64,000 nucleotides of DNA, from positions 71,406,985 through 71,470,984 of the forward strand of contig CM051455.1 of the NCBI GenBank assembly GCA_028274465.1, in the 5' to 3' direction. Positions within the stretch are counted from its first letter, which is position 1, and the number at the start of each line of letters is the position of its first letter. Of the stretch, positions 1-10,900 are shown piece by piece. The notes beneath the pieces were generated by a model that worked only from the letters and a program-made list of their open reading frames with translations, was not told the origin of the DNA and did not search any database. Position numbers and translations under genes: made by a program. This DNA comes from Plantago ovata (lineage: Eukaryota > Streptophyta > Magnoliopsida > Lamiales > Plantaginaceae).

Positions 1-226
1 TGTGGATCGATCCACTCTTTGTAGTCGCATCCTCCGGGAAGCTGTGAAATAAGAATCAATAAGTTAGATATCAATTAGGTATAATAATACCCCAAAATAT
101 ATTTGTGCCAAATTGAGGACAAACCTTATACAACAAACATTTCTGAAAACGACGCCCGGGATTTTCGAGATCCCAATCGTATTCGATTACCAACTCAGAA
201 TCGCAAGTGTGTTTGTTATCAGCCAT
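1..226 (-). CDS. GRF-type zinc-finger protein, 5' part (two exons, runs off left edge)
   Basis: Exon 1 is 226..125 (34 codons from ATG) and exon 2 starts at 41 and continues past base 1. The intron 124..42 begins GT, ends CACAG, and joins in phase 0. Exon 1 ends with NPGRRFQKC and exon 2 reads LPGGCDYKEWIDP. Together these match the plant GRF zinc-finger core (NPGRRF, a Cys, then C-x-x-x-E/F-W-x-D). GRF fingers are putative nucleic-acid-binding modules, often found in short plant proteins with a C-terminal coiled coil and membrane anchor. The first metal-ligand pair looks degenerate: only one Cys (residue 8, preceded by His at 6) is visible where the family usually has CxC. The C-terminal part lies outside the window. 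A TATA box sits 60-70 bp upstream. It could be functional; nothing seen here breaks it. Confidence 0.72.
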
Positions 227-287
227 TTTTTTTGATTGATCCTTTCAATGGTGTGTGATGAAGATGCTGCTAGGGTCCAAACATTGT

Positions 288-297
288 CTTATATAAG
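288..297 (-). promoter_or_regulatory. TATA box of the left GRF gene
   Basis: The palindromic CTTATATAAG reads as TTATATAAG on the minus strand, 62-71 bases before the ATG at 226. That spacing fits a short 5' leader. Bases 298-714, between this promoter and the next gene, show nothing recognisable; they are AT-rich spacer. Confidence 0.5.
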
Positions 298-714
298 GGA
301 ATGAAGTAGGCTTCCAACTACCAAACTCTGTAATTAAGTGTGGACTTTTGGAGGGAAGCTTCCCTCCAAAAAACCAACAGAATGATGACTCAATACAGGG
401 TGTGCTTTATTGATTCTCTATGTTGATCCAGTGGTTGCCACGATTTTCCGTGTTCGTTTATCCTTACGTTGTCGTATATAAACATAGTGTATTATTTATG
501 TAGCACAAGGCGTATTTCATCGATCGTTTGCACAAATATGTATCTGATTAATCATTCCATCTAATATAAGCCGATTTCATTACTTGATTGCCGAATTGTT
601 AGAGATACAAACTGAAAATGCCAATGGCACCGCAAAAGGAAATACTAGTGCATTTTTTAGGATCGAAACGGGAAAACATCTTAAAGTTGAAATGAAACAA
701 ATCTTGGCGTGGAA

Positions 715-1328
715 CTAAGCCAAGAGGTAGCCATACATCATTGAAGTGATCACGGTGAGGATGACGATCATGAGGGTTCCGACTCCGGGACTACAGGGGC
801 GCTTCTGTCCATCACCACCGTCAGCAGCTACTGCCGATATTCCCACTGTCGATGTGACAGTCATCTCAACAACCTCACCCTCATCATCACTGTCTGAGTG
901 AGCATGGTTGAAGGAGACATCGATAGACTCCGAGTCAGAGTCCGACGGAGGCTTCATTGCCAAGATGAAGTCCTCCAGGGTCTGGATCTGCCTTTCTAGA
1001 CTCTCTATTTGCGCGCTCATCCCGTCCATTCGTTGTCGGTATTCATTGAAAAGTTCCCGGTAGTAGTCATCTAGCTCGGGGTCCACCCACTCCCAGAAAG
1101 GGCAGCCGTGATCCGACAGCGAAAGACCGTAGACATTATGTTAGACACGAAGATTCTAGCAAGAAACAAGAAACATACATTACCTTCGAATTTGAATGTG
1201 AATATCGAGTGGCTTACGTAAGCACGGGCGCACTTGGCAAACCTTCTTCCCGGATTGCGTTGAGTCATTGACACGAAGATTCAGGCTTCGTTGTTGCAAA
1301 GGCAAGTTCTGGTGGGGGGAGGATCCAT
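715..1328 (-). pseudogene. GRF-type zinc-finger protein with C-terminal membrane anchor, broken
   Basis: From the ATG at 1328 the frame reads MDPPPTRTCLCNNEA, then a TGA, then IFVSMTQRNPGRRFAKCARAY in the same frame. This is CxC followed by the NPGRRF...C core of a GRF finger with one in-frame stop. After a gap the minus strand gives GLSLSDHGCPFWEWVDPELDD, the last Cys and the W-x-D end of the finger. A coiled coil (ESLERQIQTLEDFILAMK), an acidic stretch and a hydrophobic C-terminal segment (LMIVILTVITSMMYGYLLA) follow, ending at 715. A donor GTAAGC follows the AY codons at about 1218, but no canonical acceptor restores the frame: the only good one (TTGCTAG) leads into a TAA. The 13-mer GAATCTTCGTGTC occurs both beside the TGA and after that acceptor, hinting at a local duplication. 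I infer a pseudogene, although RNA evidence could show unusual splicing. Confidence 0.65.
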
Positions 1329-1411
1329 TTGGCAGCAGGTGGCTTGTTTTCTGTGATTGTTTTTTTCTAAGTATGATGAAGATGGCTTGGGTAAGTTGAG
1401 TGTCATGGGGT

Positions 1412-1420
1412 GTTTATATA
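1412..1420 (-). promoter_or_regulatory. TATA box upstream of the broken GRF gene
   Basis: GTTTATATA on the plus strand reads TATATAAAC on the minus strand, about 85 bases upstream of the ATG at 1328. The same 23 bases occur again just right of the N gap (1616-1638). Confidence 0.45.
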
Positions 1421-1442
1421 CTAACTTCTGTCTTAGCACAAC

Positions 1443-1930
1443 CCCAAGAACAAGCCACCATCCATCTATGGATATCAAGGTTATGTATTCTAAGTTATTA
1501 TATTGTTTATAGAGTNNNNNNNNNNNNNNNNNNNNNNNNNNNNNNNNNNNNNNNNNNNNNNNNNNNNNNNNNNNNNNNNNNNNNNNNNNNNNNNNNNNNN
1601 NNNNNNNNNNNNNNNGTTTATATACTAACTTCTGTCTTGCAGAAAGAATTCCCGGTGCAGATTTTCTACATTGCGCAACGGTTTTGTAAACTAAATTCCC
1701 GTTTCGTTACAAACGATATTGAGGTGATTCGAGTTGGAGAATACTCCGGACTCATTGAATTACCTTGCTACAAAATGGCATCGAAATCGAAGGTGGTTTG
1801 CCCTGTCAATTCGCTACCGAACTTAAGCTGCCGATTTAGAGGATCTGATAAACTCTTATGTGATATTAATGTACGTAGATAGATAATCAATTGGCTTGCT
1901 TATTAAGAAAATTTTGCAATTCCGCTGCGC
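1443..1930 (+). repeat. Copia LTR remnant (3' part), interrupted by the gap
   Basis: Two landmarks match the 3' end of the copia LTR at 49,350-49,640: the run CATCCAT..TGGATA.CAAGGTT near 1460, followed by TGTCTTGCAG, and the tail ATAATCAATT...TTAAGAAAATTTT followed by TTCCGCTGCG near 1883-1926. It is probably the decayed 5' LTR end of copia element C or of a relative. The stop-free stretch to 1882 shows no domain I recognise. Confidence 0.4.
1516..1615. other. Assembly gap (100 N) flanked by a 23-bp direct repeat
   Basis: Exactly 100 unknown bases, the usual placeholder for a gap of unknown size. The sequence GTTTATATACTAACTTCTG plus TCTT occurs at 1412-1434 and again at 1616-1638, immediately right of the Ns. 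The join may be mis-sized, or the repeat may have caused the gap. Any reading frame drawn across it is meaningless. Confidence 0.95.
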
Positions 1931-2170
1931 AACCTTTTTTTTTTTTTTGAAACGGCAAAATTTTTATTAATTAAAGAGCATAAGAAATGCTCGAAACAAC
2001 TACAACTGAAATACACAGAGACACACCTCGGGAACACCATCATATTGGAGTTTAAACAAACCTCAACCAATTACTACATCAAATTTACAACCTTTAAACC
2101 AACTAACCCATTCCATAATCAGAGCACCTCATCCCAAAATTGATCCAAAGATCGGCCACTCAAAATCGTC
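1931..2170 (-). mobile_element. Short 3' fragment of a LINE-like retroposon (poly-A on minus strand)
   Basis: A run of 12 T followed by GAAACGGCAAAATTTTTATT looks like the poly(A) tail and 3' end of a 5'-truncated LINE inserted in reverse. No reverse-transcriptase ORF is present in the fragment. The right boundary is a guess. Confidence 0.35.
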
Positions 2171-3463
2171 AATTACATGTTGTATGTTATTTTCGAAATT
2201 CCAGATATTGAGATATATTTCATATATCCGGTTTTTCAATAATTAAGGGTTTGACCCTATAATTCAAAATTATTATAATTTTGTATTTAATATTATATTT
2301 AGAATATAATATAGATTGAATTTTATATTTAGAATATAAATTGGAATTATTTATAATTAGTTTTAACTAGAGATGTAAAGAATTAATTTGTATTAAGTTG
2401 AAGAGTCTATTTTCAATTTATTATTTATTGCAAATAGATCCTTCCACTTTTGAATATTATACTTAACCCCTTCGAGTTTTGAAAATTACAAATAGGTCCT
2501 CAAGCCTTTCGAAAATTGCTACTTGGTCCCTAGAATTTTTGAAAATTTCAATCTAGTCCCCAAACTTTCAATTTGGATAGAAATTATAAGTATGGAATTA
2601 TAATTTCCATAATTGAGTTATGAAGTCTTTTGTTATCCACATAGACACATGTTTGCATGTTTGCTCTATATGCTATTGTATGACAATGCATGTTTAAATA
2701 CCACACATGTTGTCTTTTACTTTATGTTCGACCGAATTGCATGTGACGGTAGACAGCGCCCTATTATTTGTCTGACCGCATATTGTATGTATGGGTAGGC
2801 GACACCCATTATGTGCTTGACCGCATCTTAAAATTAGAATGGATAGGCGGCATCAGTTATGTGTAGACCGCTCATGCATGATGGGTAGGCGGCGCCCGTA
2901 TTTGTAGATAATTGAGTTAACAACCCTCAAAGCTAAATCCCCATATAATATAAGTCTTGAAATATGTATGCTTTAATATGTATTTCTACAATGCCTTCCA
3001 TAAGGGGCCCTATTCATGAACTTTGTCGGCATTGTGTATTTATCAACCACGATTTGCACTTTTCCGTCATTGGGGCGTTTACGGCCTGCTTATGGTTGTG
3101 ACTTTCTAGCATTGTATTTATCGGTCACGATTTGCAATGTGAGGGGCATCATGGTTGAATTAGATTTAACCAACCAAGAGTTGCATGTGCAATTGGATAG
3201 TCCTACAAGTCATGCTATGCTATGCATCCAGCCCCAGCAGGGGCAAAACATAGTAGTGCTGTGGATCTTGGCCACTAAAGTAGCTGTTTGACATTACTCA
3301 TATGTATTTGTTTTGGGGCACTGCATATGTGAAAATAGTGGGAGCTAAATAGCTAAAGGTCCTTGTTATTTATCTTGTTGATTGTGATCTAGAAATATTA
3401 TTTCAATTGTTGAATATTTATTATTTTCGTTTTATATTATTTATCCTCTGGTTTATATATATG
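2171..3463 (+). repeat. AT-rich leader/LTR-like DNA of copia C with a local tandem repeat
   Basis: No gene. Between 2740 and 2910 a unit of about 45 bp is repeated roughly four times, each with a GGTAGGCGGC-type core followed by GACCGCAT. Around 3027-3150 the phrase CATTGT.TATTTATC..CACGATTTGCA occurs twice. The segment leads into a copia gag remnant at 3464, so it is probably the 5' LTR or leader of that element, but I cannot place LTR ends or a primer site. Confidence 0.35.
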
Positions 3464-4210
3464 GCTAATATCTCGCTCAAGCTTCTTAGAGAAGCAACTG
3501 TTCACCGAACCAAACTTACTGGATTAGATCCGTAACATACGTCTGGTGCTGAGGTACAAAACGAATGAGTATGTGTTAGACACAGAAATAGCCAAACCTC
3601 TTATGAATCATGCTACAACTGATGGCTGAGCCAAGCTAAACATGATAACCATAAGGAGGATGCAAAGTACACGCAATGTATCGTATTAGTGGCAATGACA
3701 ACTGAGCTTGAAAGGCAACATGAAAATGTTGTCATGTAAGATGTTGTGTGCATCTGGAGTCTTTGTATAAGACTACTGCGAAGAATGTCAAGATTTGATT
3801 TGATCAAAAATATATTCGAATACAAGCTCAATGAAGGAGGCAACATGTTAGATCATGTTCTCATATTGATTTGATTCATTGAGAAACATGTTGTTGCTGG
3901 AAACAAATTGGAAGACAATGTCTCCATAACTCTCATCTTTCAGTCATTGCCTACTTCATAGTGAACTGCACAATAAGTGCCAAAGAAACTACATTGCTAG
4001 AACTTCACAACTTACTTAAGACATATAACCAATTCGTTCCTCGTGAAGGAAAATTGGTCATAATGATTAGATCACATCTTAGCTCGAACCTGAAAGGCAA
4101 AGGAGCCAAAGGTAAGGGAAAGGAAAGGCAAAGAGCCACAAGTAGGTTGAAGCCTACTGGTCTTAAGTCAAGAGGTGGAGTTCACGAAAGGATGGACTGT
4201 TGCAAATAAT
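3464..4210 (+). pseudogene. Copia Gag remnant (element C)
   Basis: After an ATG at 3464 the reading MANISLKLLREA resembles the start of copia Gag. Downstream, in shifting frames, come LRYKNEYVLDTEIAKPL-like text, then DHVLILIDLIEKHVVAG and VSITLIFQSLP (near 3850-3955), the Gag segment that usually precedes the zinc knuckle. A Lys-rich stretch (KGKGAKGKGKERQ) follows. Several stops and frameshifts separate the pieces, so it is non-functional. It belongs with the integrase and RT remnants of the same decayed copia. Confidence 0.55.
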
Positions 4211-4559
4211 GAGAGCCTTTAGAGAAACGCTATTGGAAGAGATACTGCCTAAATGATTAGGCAAACGAAAGCCTTGATGCATGATGCATTTGGCTGTAAT
4301 TTGTTTGTTATTGAACTAAATGATTCCAATTATTGGATACAACCTGTTGAACTAAACAATTCCAATGTTTAGATCTTCCCTCTGACTTTAGTTTTGAACT
4401 TAATAATTGTTATTATGTCAGAAATACTACATTTGTAATAATGTATATGGGCTGATTTGCAACATGTTGTTTGTTAGACAAACTTTACTTCATGAAGAAG
4501 AACAAACAAATTGTTTAAGTAATTGGAATAATCCAACTTACTTCACGAATGCAAGATTT

Positions 4560-5510
4560 ATGTAGTTAGACTGCTCACCATTTGATTAGAGATCATATGG
4601 AACTTGCTGATCTTATGAAAGAGGTAAGATAACGAGCAAGCCCCTCTTGAAGAAGGGTAGGCGCGATTCGGGCGCGCTGGAGCTGGTTCACATACCTCGT
4701 ATGTGTACACTTTCCAACTCAAGATCGTGATGATTATTCTTACTTCATTAACCTTAGAGAAATGAAGTCGACAAACAGATTGAAAAAGGACTTGCAACGT
4801 GTCGATTAGATCAAATAAGCAAGTGCTTAGGTTTCTCAATTACTTAGAGGAAATAGAATACAATCTGAATGGACTTCACCAGTAATGATGTATTCGATAT
4901 GAGAAATCAAACCTTGTTGGACATTGTAAGTTGCATGATTGTATTCTTGTCTCTTCCAAATAACCCATGTGGGTTAAGGGCTATTATTCTCAATCTATAT
5001 TCTGAACCGTGTTCCAACTAAATTAGTTGAGAACCTCCATATGAATTATGGACTGGAAGGAAGCCCTTCCTATTCTCATATGCGCACGTGAGGGTGTTGT
5101 GTATATGTTAAAGTCTTTCTCACTAATAGGTTGGAAGTATAGAGCGTCAAGTGTTATTTTATAAGTTTCCCTTAAGTAGAAAAGGGATATTATTTCTATC
5201 TAGTTGAAGGTCACTGAGTGATCATGTATAGACATGTTAGATGTCTAGTATGTCTTAGAGGCAAGATAGAACTTGAAGAAATTCAAAAAAATAACACTAA
5301 TGACGAACAAGGGTAATGGAATTGACTCAAGTTCAGTGGGAGCTTTTGAAGTTAAGGATGGCATAGGAGAATCTATGTGTAGATATCTCATTGTCTCTGG
5401 GAGTCTTGAGAGTAGTTCTGAAAACACTACAATGGAGGCCACATCGACAGCAGTAACTGTCGATTCCTACTGCACTAACTTAGGTGCAAACACAACAATA
5501 GTGATTTGTG
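4560..5510 (+). pseudogene. Copia integrase-region remnant (element C), cut by the Tat insertion
   Basis: Frame-shifted pieces are recognisable: LELVHTYV near 4678 (canonical LELVHSDVCGP), text matching an LRSDRGGEY region near 4795-4840, then pieces resembling TLLDMV...LPK.LWGYA...LNRVPTK (4915-5030) and the linker SRGSKIELEEIQ just before 5300. The sequence stops at TAACC (5511-5515), the target duplication of the Tat element. The same TAACC resumes at 19,281, where copia text continues. It was therefore one element before that insertion. Confidence 0.5.
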
Positions 5511-5515
5511 TAACC

Positions 5516-6264
5516 TGTTGAAGGGTAATTCGTAGTTCTTCTTACGTTCGCAGTGAGTCGTTATGGTTAACTTATTCTATGCCTTATTCATGTAGTGTTC
5601 CTCCTGAGATGATAGGGAACCTTCTTGTAGCTTCCTCACACCTGAAATAGACTAGAGGGGGGGGGTTAGTGTCTCTTACCCGGTATGTAAGGTATCAGAC
5701 CGGAGCGACGACTTTACGTGTAGGGAGCTGAAGACTTCCCTAGTGAGAGAAATATTGAGTGGTGGTTGAGAGGTATTAATGCTTACTGTTGAGGAATGAA
5801 TGAAGCCTTTATATACTTGTGGACTTTTATGTCCAGGTCGCGTAGGATCACGACACGTGTACGACTGAGATTAAGGCCTTCCTTGGCCCAAGCCCATTAG
5901 GGAGGTCCATGGGCCTTGGCCCAAGGGAGCGACCATGGCTGGTCGCTCAAGGTCCTCGAGCCTCCCTTGTACGTAGAAGGTGCGAGTAGTGTCCTGTCCA
6001 GTTTCTCTCAAAGAGCGTTACCTTGACGTAAGGTCCTCGAGCCATAGAGATGCTCCTCGATCTCCAAGGCTGCTTTGTCTTTGTGATGAGCTTATTTTGA
6101 GGGTTGGCCTCATAGTGATGGTCGGACCCTATGTTGGTCGAAACACACCTTAGTGACATACTTTGGTATGGTCGCGCCCCTTGAGGGACGGCCTATAATG
6201 CTTTGTCGCGCTCTTAGACCGCTCCAGTTCGTACATGCGGACTGGACATATTTCAACACTAACA
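5516..6264 (-). repeat. 3' LTR of the Tat element
   Basis: 749 bp, starting TGTTGAAGGG and ending ACTAACA on the plus strand. A TATATAAA box on the minus strand lies at 5818-5825. A G-run beside CTAGA lies near 5651-5665 (minus strand: poly-C then TCTAGTCT). Confidence 0.93.
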
Positions 6265-6280
6265 TATGTCCCCCTTGTTT
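6265..6280 (-). promoter_or_regulatory. Polypurine tract of the Tat element
   Basis: The minus strand reads ACAAGGGGGACATA immediately before the 3' LTR. This is the expected plus-strand DNA primer for reverse transcription. Confidence 0.75.
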
Positions 6281-6519
6281 CCAAGTATCTTTGTAGAAGA
6301 TAGTTGAGGAACTATGTTGAAGTAGAGGTCGAGCAGAGCCTCGACTAGTAGTGGGCGAAAAAAAGATTTCCGTGTTCGCACCTTGGTATCTCTCCCTCCT
6401 CCTATCTCTCCCTCCCCCCCTTTTTATAGGGTGCGAGCAGACGTTGCTCCGACCTTATGAAAAGAGGTATATTTGTCGGGTAGAGATTAGATCCGGGTAA
6501 GTATTCCTAGGTGGAGTGG

Positions 6520-6790
6520 AATGACTTCTTGCCACTTTTTCCTTGCAAATTATCTCGAGGAGAGATAATTTTGAGAGTGGAATGGAGTGACTGCTTACCG
6601 CTTTTTTCCTTGCAAATTATCTCGAGGAGAGATAATTTTGAGATTGGAATGGAATGACTGCTTGCCGCTTTTTTCCTTGCAAATTATCTCGAGGAGAGAT
6701 AATTTTGAGATTGGAATGGAATGACTGCTTGCCGCTTTTTTCCTTGCAAATTATCTCGAGGAGGGATAATGTTGAGAGTGGCTCCTCGAT
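6520..6790 (+). repeat. 67-bp tandem repeat with internal hairpin, about four copies
   Basis: Units start at 6541, 6608, 6675 and 6742, exactly 67 bp apart, with a partial copy before. Each unit holds AAATTATCTC, a 5-nt GAGGA loop, then GAGATAATTT: a perfect 10-bp stem in the first three copies. The fourth copy is mutated (GAGGGATAATG). The array lies in the Tat 3' region, upstream of the antisense-gene promoter. Confidence 0.92.
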
Positions 6791-7117
6791 CCATCATAAT
6801 GTATCCGTCGATTTTTTGTCTTGCCATCCTTTTTTTATCTGTGAAATCTCGAGGAGGGATGCTCTTGAGGGTCGCTCTACGATACGGTCGTCGCTCTATC
6901 CCTAATCCAAGTGGTGCGGTGCTCGCGCTACGAATTACCTAGTGTGATTAGGTAATCCGCGCTGGCATGGGAAAGTGCACCCGAGCGGGAGCGGGAGCGT
7001 GGAGGGTAAAATAGAGAATTCACCAGGCGGCGGTGATCTGAGCCGTTGAGAGCTGCAACGTGTTCGGTCCAGATGGAGCGAGGGGCACCGACGGTTCAAA
7101 TTCCTCGGATACCCTTC

Positions 7118-7125
7118 TATAAATA
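7118..7125 (+). promoter_or_regulatory. TATA box of the Tat antisense gene
   Basis: TATAAATA on the plus strand, in front of a plausible leader (7150-7326) that ends at a consensus donor GTAAGT at 7327. The 5'UTR intron runs 7327-7899 and its acceptor CACCTTTAG lies one base before the ATG at 7901. The 300 bases upstream, including bases 6790-7117, are GC-rich promoter-like DNA with no ORF. Confidence 0.65.
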
Positions 7126-7900
7126 GACCGATACTCGGTCATTCCACACTTTTCGCAATCCAAACACTCAGAGCAAAAAAGAGAGAGCGAGGAGCATCTT
7201 TCAGTGATCGATGAGCACGGTGATCGACACAAGAAGAGCGCGAGGAGCAAATTCCGTTGTCCATAACCCGTTTTTCAGGCGAACTTCAACTTTTCCGGCT
7301 TCCATCCTTCCAACACTTAGTATCAAGTAAGTTTTCGCATTCCAATTACGATTACTTGCTTTAATTGCCTCTTTTTTGCTTAAATTCGCCCCTACATGCT
7401 TTCATGTTTTCGATTTTGCCTTTGCATATCTCCCCTATTCCGTTGCCTGATTATTCGCCGGTGGGCGGTGGCCTTTGAACGGTATTGGACTTAAAAATCA
7501 CTAAACTGACCTGTAAACGGACTTTAATTGAAGATTTGACTTGCATGGCTGGCCGTAGGATGCATCCCCCCTTTTATTATGCCTTTTTTCTTTGCTGTAA
7601 CTCCCCGTTGCCTCCTCCTTAGAATATGGCCGTAACTGTAACTGTAGGAACTCTGTTTTTTCGAGCGGTTGGTCGCTCGTATGCCTTCTCGCTCTTTTAA
7701 GTTTACTCGCATGCTTGCCTGCTCGCTCTTATCTGTTTCGAGCGGTTGGTCGCTCCGTGGTATAACTTCTTGAATATGCTCTTTTTCTTTTTGCGTTTGA
7801 TATTTTTCTCCGTTCGGGAGGTCGAACGTAATGAATATACCTAAACGCACCTCTCGGACTATCACAAACCATCCTAATCTCTTCTTTGCCCACCTTTAGG

Positions 7901-10900
7901 ATGTCCGAGAGGAGCGACGAAAGTCAGAACCAGTCGGCCGCCGGAGAGTATGGGAGCGACCATACTACGTCGCCTGATACGTCAGACGTATCAGCGGCCT
8001 TTCTAGACGATACAATGGAGCAAGCTGAGGGGGCCGAGGAGCCCCAAGTCGAGCACGGTGGCGAGGAGGAGGCAGCTGAAGGTGAAGAAGGCGGCGATGC
8101 TAATGCCGATGAGGAGGATGAAGATACAGAGAGCGAGGAGGATCTCTATCAACTGGTTACCCGAAAGAAGCGTCGCACTGACGACGACGATTTTATCGAC
8201 GATCGGACCTAGGAGGAAGGTGGTCCTTCAAATTGTGGGGTGTCCGCGGAGCTGATTACTCGCGCTGCCCAAGTACACGGCCGCAACTACGGGGCAGTTA
8301 ATGTGGTCCCTCCTGCAGAGATCAGGATTGAGGACATGGATGACATTGAGAGGCCAGAGTTGGCTTTGTCACTCTACGAGGAAGGTGACCACTCGGTCCA
8401 ACAAGGAAAAGGCCCGATTCCTGTGCAAATCATAGATAGCGAGGAGACTGATGAGGAGAATGACGAAGATGATGATGCTACCTCTCCTCGTACTAGTCCC
8501 CCGCCAAAGAGGGTTAGGTTCCCCCCTCAAACTACTAGGAGGGCCGTAGTTACAGATGAGGAGGAGGCGGTTCCCTTGGTAATCGGAGATGCGAACCGGG
8601 ATGAAGCTGGTCCGAGCACTGTGTCTCCTTCCTTCTCGGAGATGCAAAGACAAGCGATCAGAGATGCGGACAGATACGCACGCGAGGAGGAAACTAGCTA
8701 TCATTCGATAGACCCCACAAGCATTGACTTTTCCTTTCCCAGTGAGACTCGAGCACCCAATCCGCTCGAGGAGCAAGAATACAACATGCGCCTTGCACAA
8801 CAAGCAGCTGATGCCAAGAAGGCAAAAAAGAGAGCGAGCAAGCGCTCTCGCTCTGGCAAGAACAAAAAGGCCGAGGCTGTCGAGGAACCTGAGCCTAAGT
8901 CCACCAAGGCTTCTCAAAAAATGTTTACCAAGAGTCCTCGCACAGTAGATCTCCCCGATCCGCAGGGTGAGAAGAACGAGGATGGTATAATCCCGACCAC
9001 CGCTTCAACTGTCAAGGTCGAGGAGGTTGCTACTCTAAGATGGAAGTATTCTCTTCCTGAGAGTAAGTTCGACATCCTCGTGCCCAAGGACGACCAGACC
9101 TTCTACAATGCTCCGCATGGATACATGGTCGTTCATTGTCTAAGCCTGGATCGAGGATGGATACTTCCATTCTGTGACGCTTTCCGCGATATCTTCAACA
9201 CCTTGGGGATCGCTCCTTGGCAGCTGGTGCCGAGTGCCTTTGGAACCTTGGTGTGTTTTGGAGTCTTTTGCATGAAGAGAGGGATCAAGCTCAACTTCCA
9301 CAACTTTAATCAATTGTTCCGAGTCTGGATGAGCTCAGGAAACAAGTATTTTTACTACTTCAACGCGCGACCAGGGTTGGGCTCTATTATGGACGCTCCC
9401 AGCTCCTCGGGTACAAGTGGTTCCATAGATATTTCTACATCAAGAAGAAGAGGTTGCCCGGAATGAGCGAGGAAGAGGCGGAGTGGGGAGTACCGAAGCT
9501 GATGTTTAGGGGAAAGATCACCGATAAGCATCCCTTGCCCGAGGAGTACGATCCTTGGGTCTTGGAGCTCGAGGAGCAAAATCGGGGACCCCATCCCGAG
9601 AAGTACTTCTACTGGGGATTAGTCCTCCAGCCGCTCCCGTACTTGGCGGGCCTCTCGCCTTACTCGTACACGGGCTATATCGGGAACCGATATACAAAGA
9701 AAGTCCTCTTCGGTAAGCTAGAAAAAATAGCTTTTATACTTGTATTTTTTTCTTTTCTTGCTTTGCCTGTTTGTAGTATGTTCTCGCTTTTTCCTTTCCT
9801 CTTCGAGTTTTATGCTCCTCGATCGTGCTAACTTGTGTTTTTATTTTGCAGCCTATTGGTTCCACTGGATAATGTCGAAGACTCTTGCTGCAAAGGAGGA
9901 GCAAAGGAGGAAGCAAAGGCTAGCTAATAAGGAGACCAAGATCCTCGGTTCTCTCAACTTGACCCCTCCCCGGAACGCCGCGCATTATCGGGATGCTTTG
10001 GTGCAAGAGGGGCTTGAGACAAGGGAGAACCCCGTGGATGCAGTAAAGAGGGCCGAAGAGGAGGCGGAAGCGAAAAGGGCTAAGGAGGCCAAAGAGGCCG
10101 AGGAGGAGGCGCTCAACACCATTGAGGCCGAGAAGAGGCCCGAGAAGCTGGTGGCCAAGAAGGGCGCGAGGAAGCTCACTCTAGGAGGAAACAACGAACC
10201 TGCCCGAAAGAAGGGTAAGGTGGCCACTTCTGGTGATGAAGTGAAGCGGCTCATTCAACTGAGCGACCTTGACCGGGCGCATGAGCTGAGTATGTGCGCG
10301 CTCCAGGTACATTTCGTCCTTTCTTTCCTTGTAAATTTTACCAAGTATAAAATTTTTCCTCTTTGCTAATTTTGCCATCTTCTTTGTATCTCGAGCACTT
10401 GAAGGAGGCCTATGGCCAAGTCGCTGCTGATCGTGCCGATGTGGGGGTCGTGATCGAGGACCTTGAGAAGAAGCTTGCTGCTTCAGAGGCCAAGGTGAAG
10501 ATCTCGGAGACCGAGACCGAGAAGCTACATGCCAAAGTGGATGAGCTCGAGAAGGAGCTTTCCAAGGAAAAAGCGAGGACCAAAGGCTATAAGGGTGCCT
10601 ATGCCACTTTATCCATTTGTATGGAAAAGTTTAAGGCAAGCGTCTTTTCCTTTCTGAAGGGTAGCCGAGTTGCCGCTGCTCGCGACTTCATGGCCTCTGC
10701 TACTTACAAGATGGCCCAGAGAGACGTGCAAGTGGCATCTCACGAGGAGGGCTTCTTCTCATGTGTTGGCCAATTGAAGAGGGTCAATTTGCTCCCTGCT
10801 GAGTTCGATTCGGATGATCGCAAGGACCTTCATCCCGGAAGGCGCGAGGACCTGACTCCTTATCCCGACGAGGAAATCACCGAGGAAATGCACGAGGAGT

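Noticed and set aside
1400-1882. Open frame spanning the N gap
   Set aside because: It exists only because unknown bases contain no stops; the flanks are LTR remnant.
6541-6790. Possible CRISPR-like array
   Set aside because: The units are contiguous tandem repeats with no unique spacers, in a plant retrotransposon.
8369-8917. 182-codon minus-strand frame opposite the antisense ORF
   Set aside because: A shadow of the GAG/GAA-rich coding strand, with Leu/Ser-rich nonsense composition.
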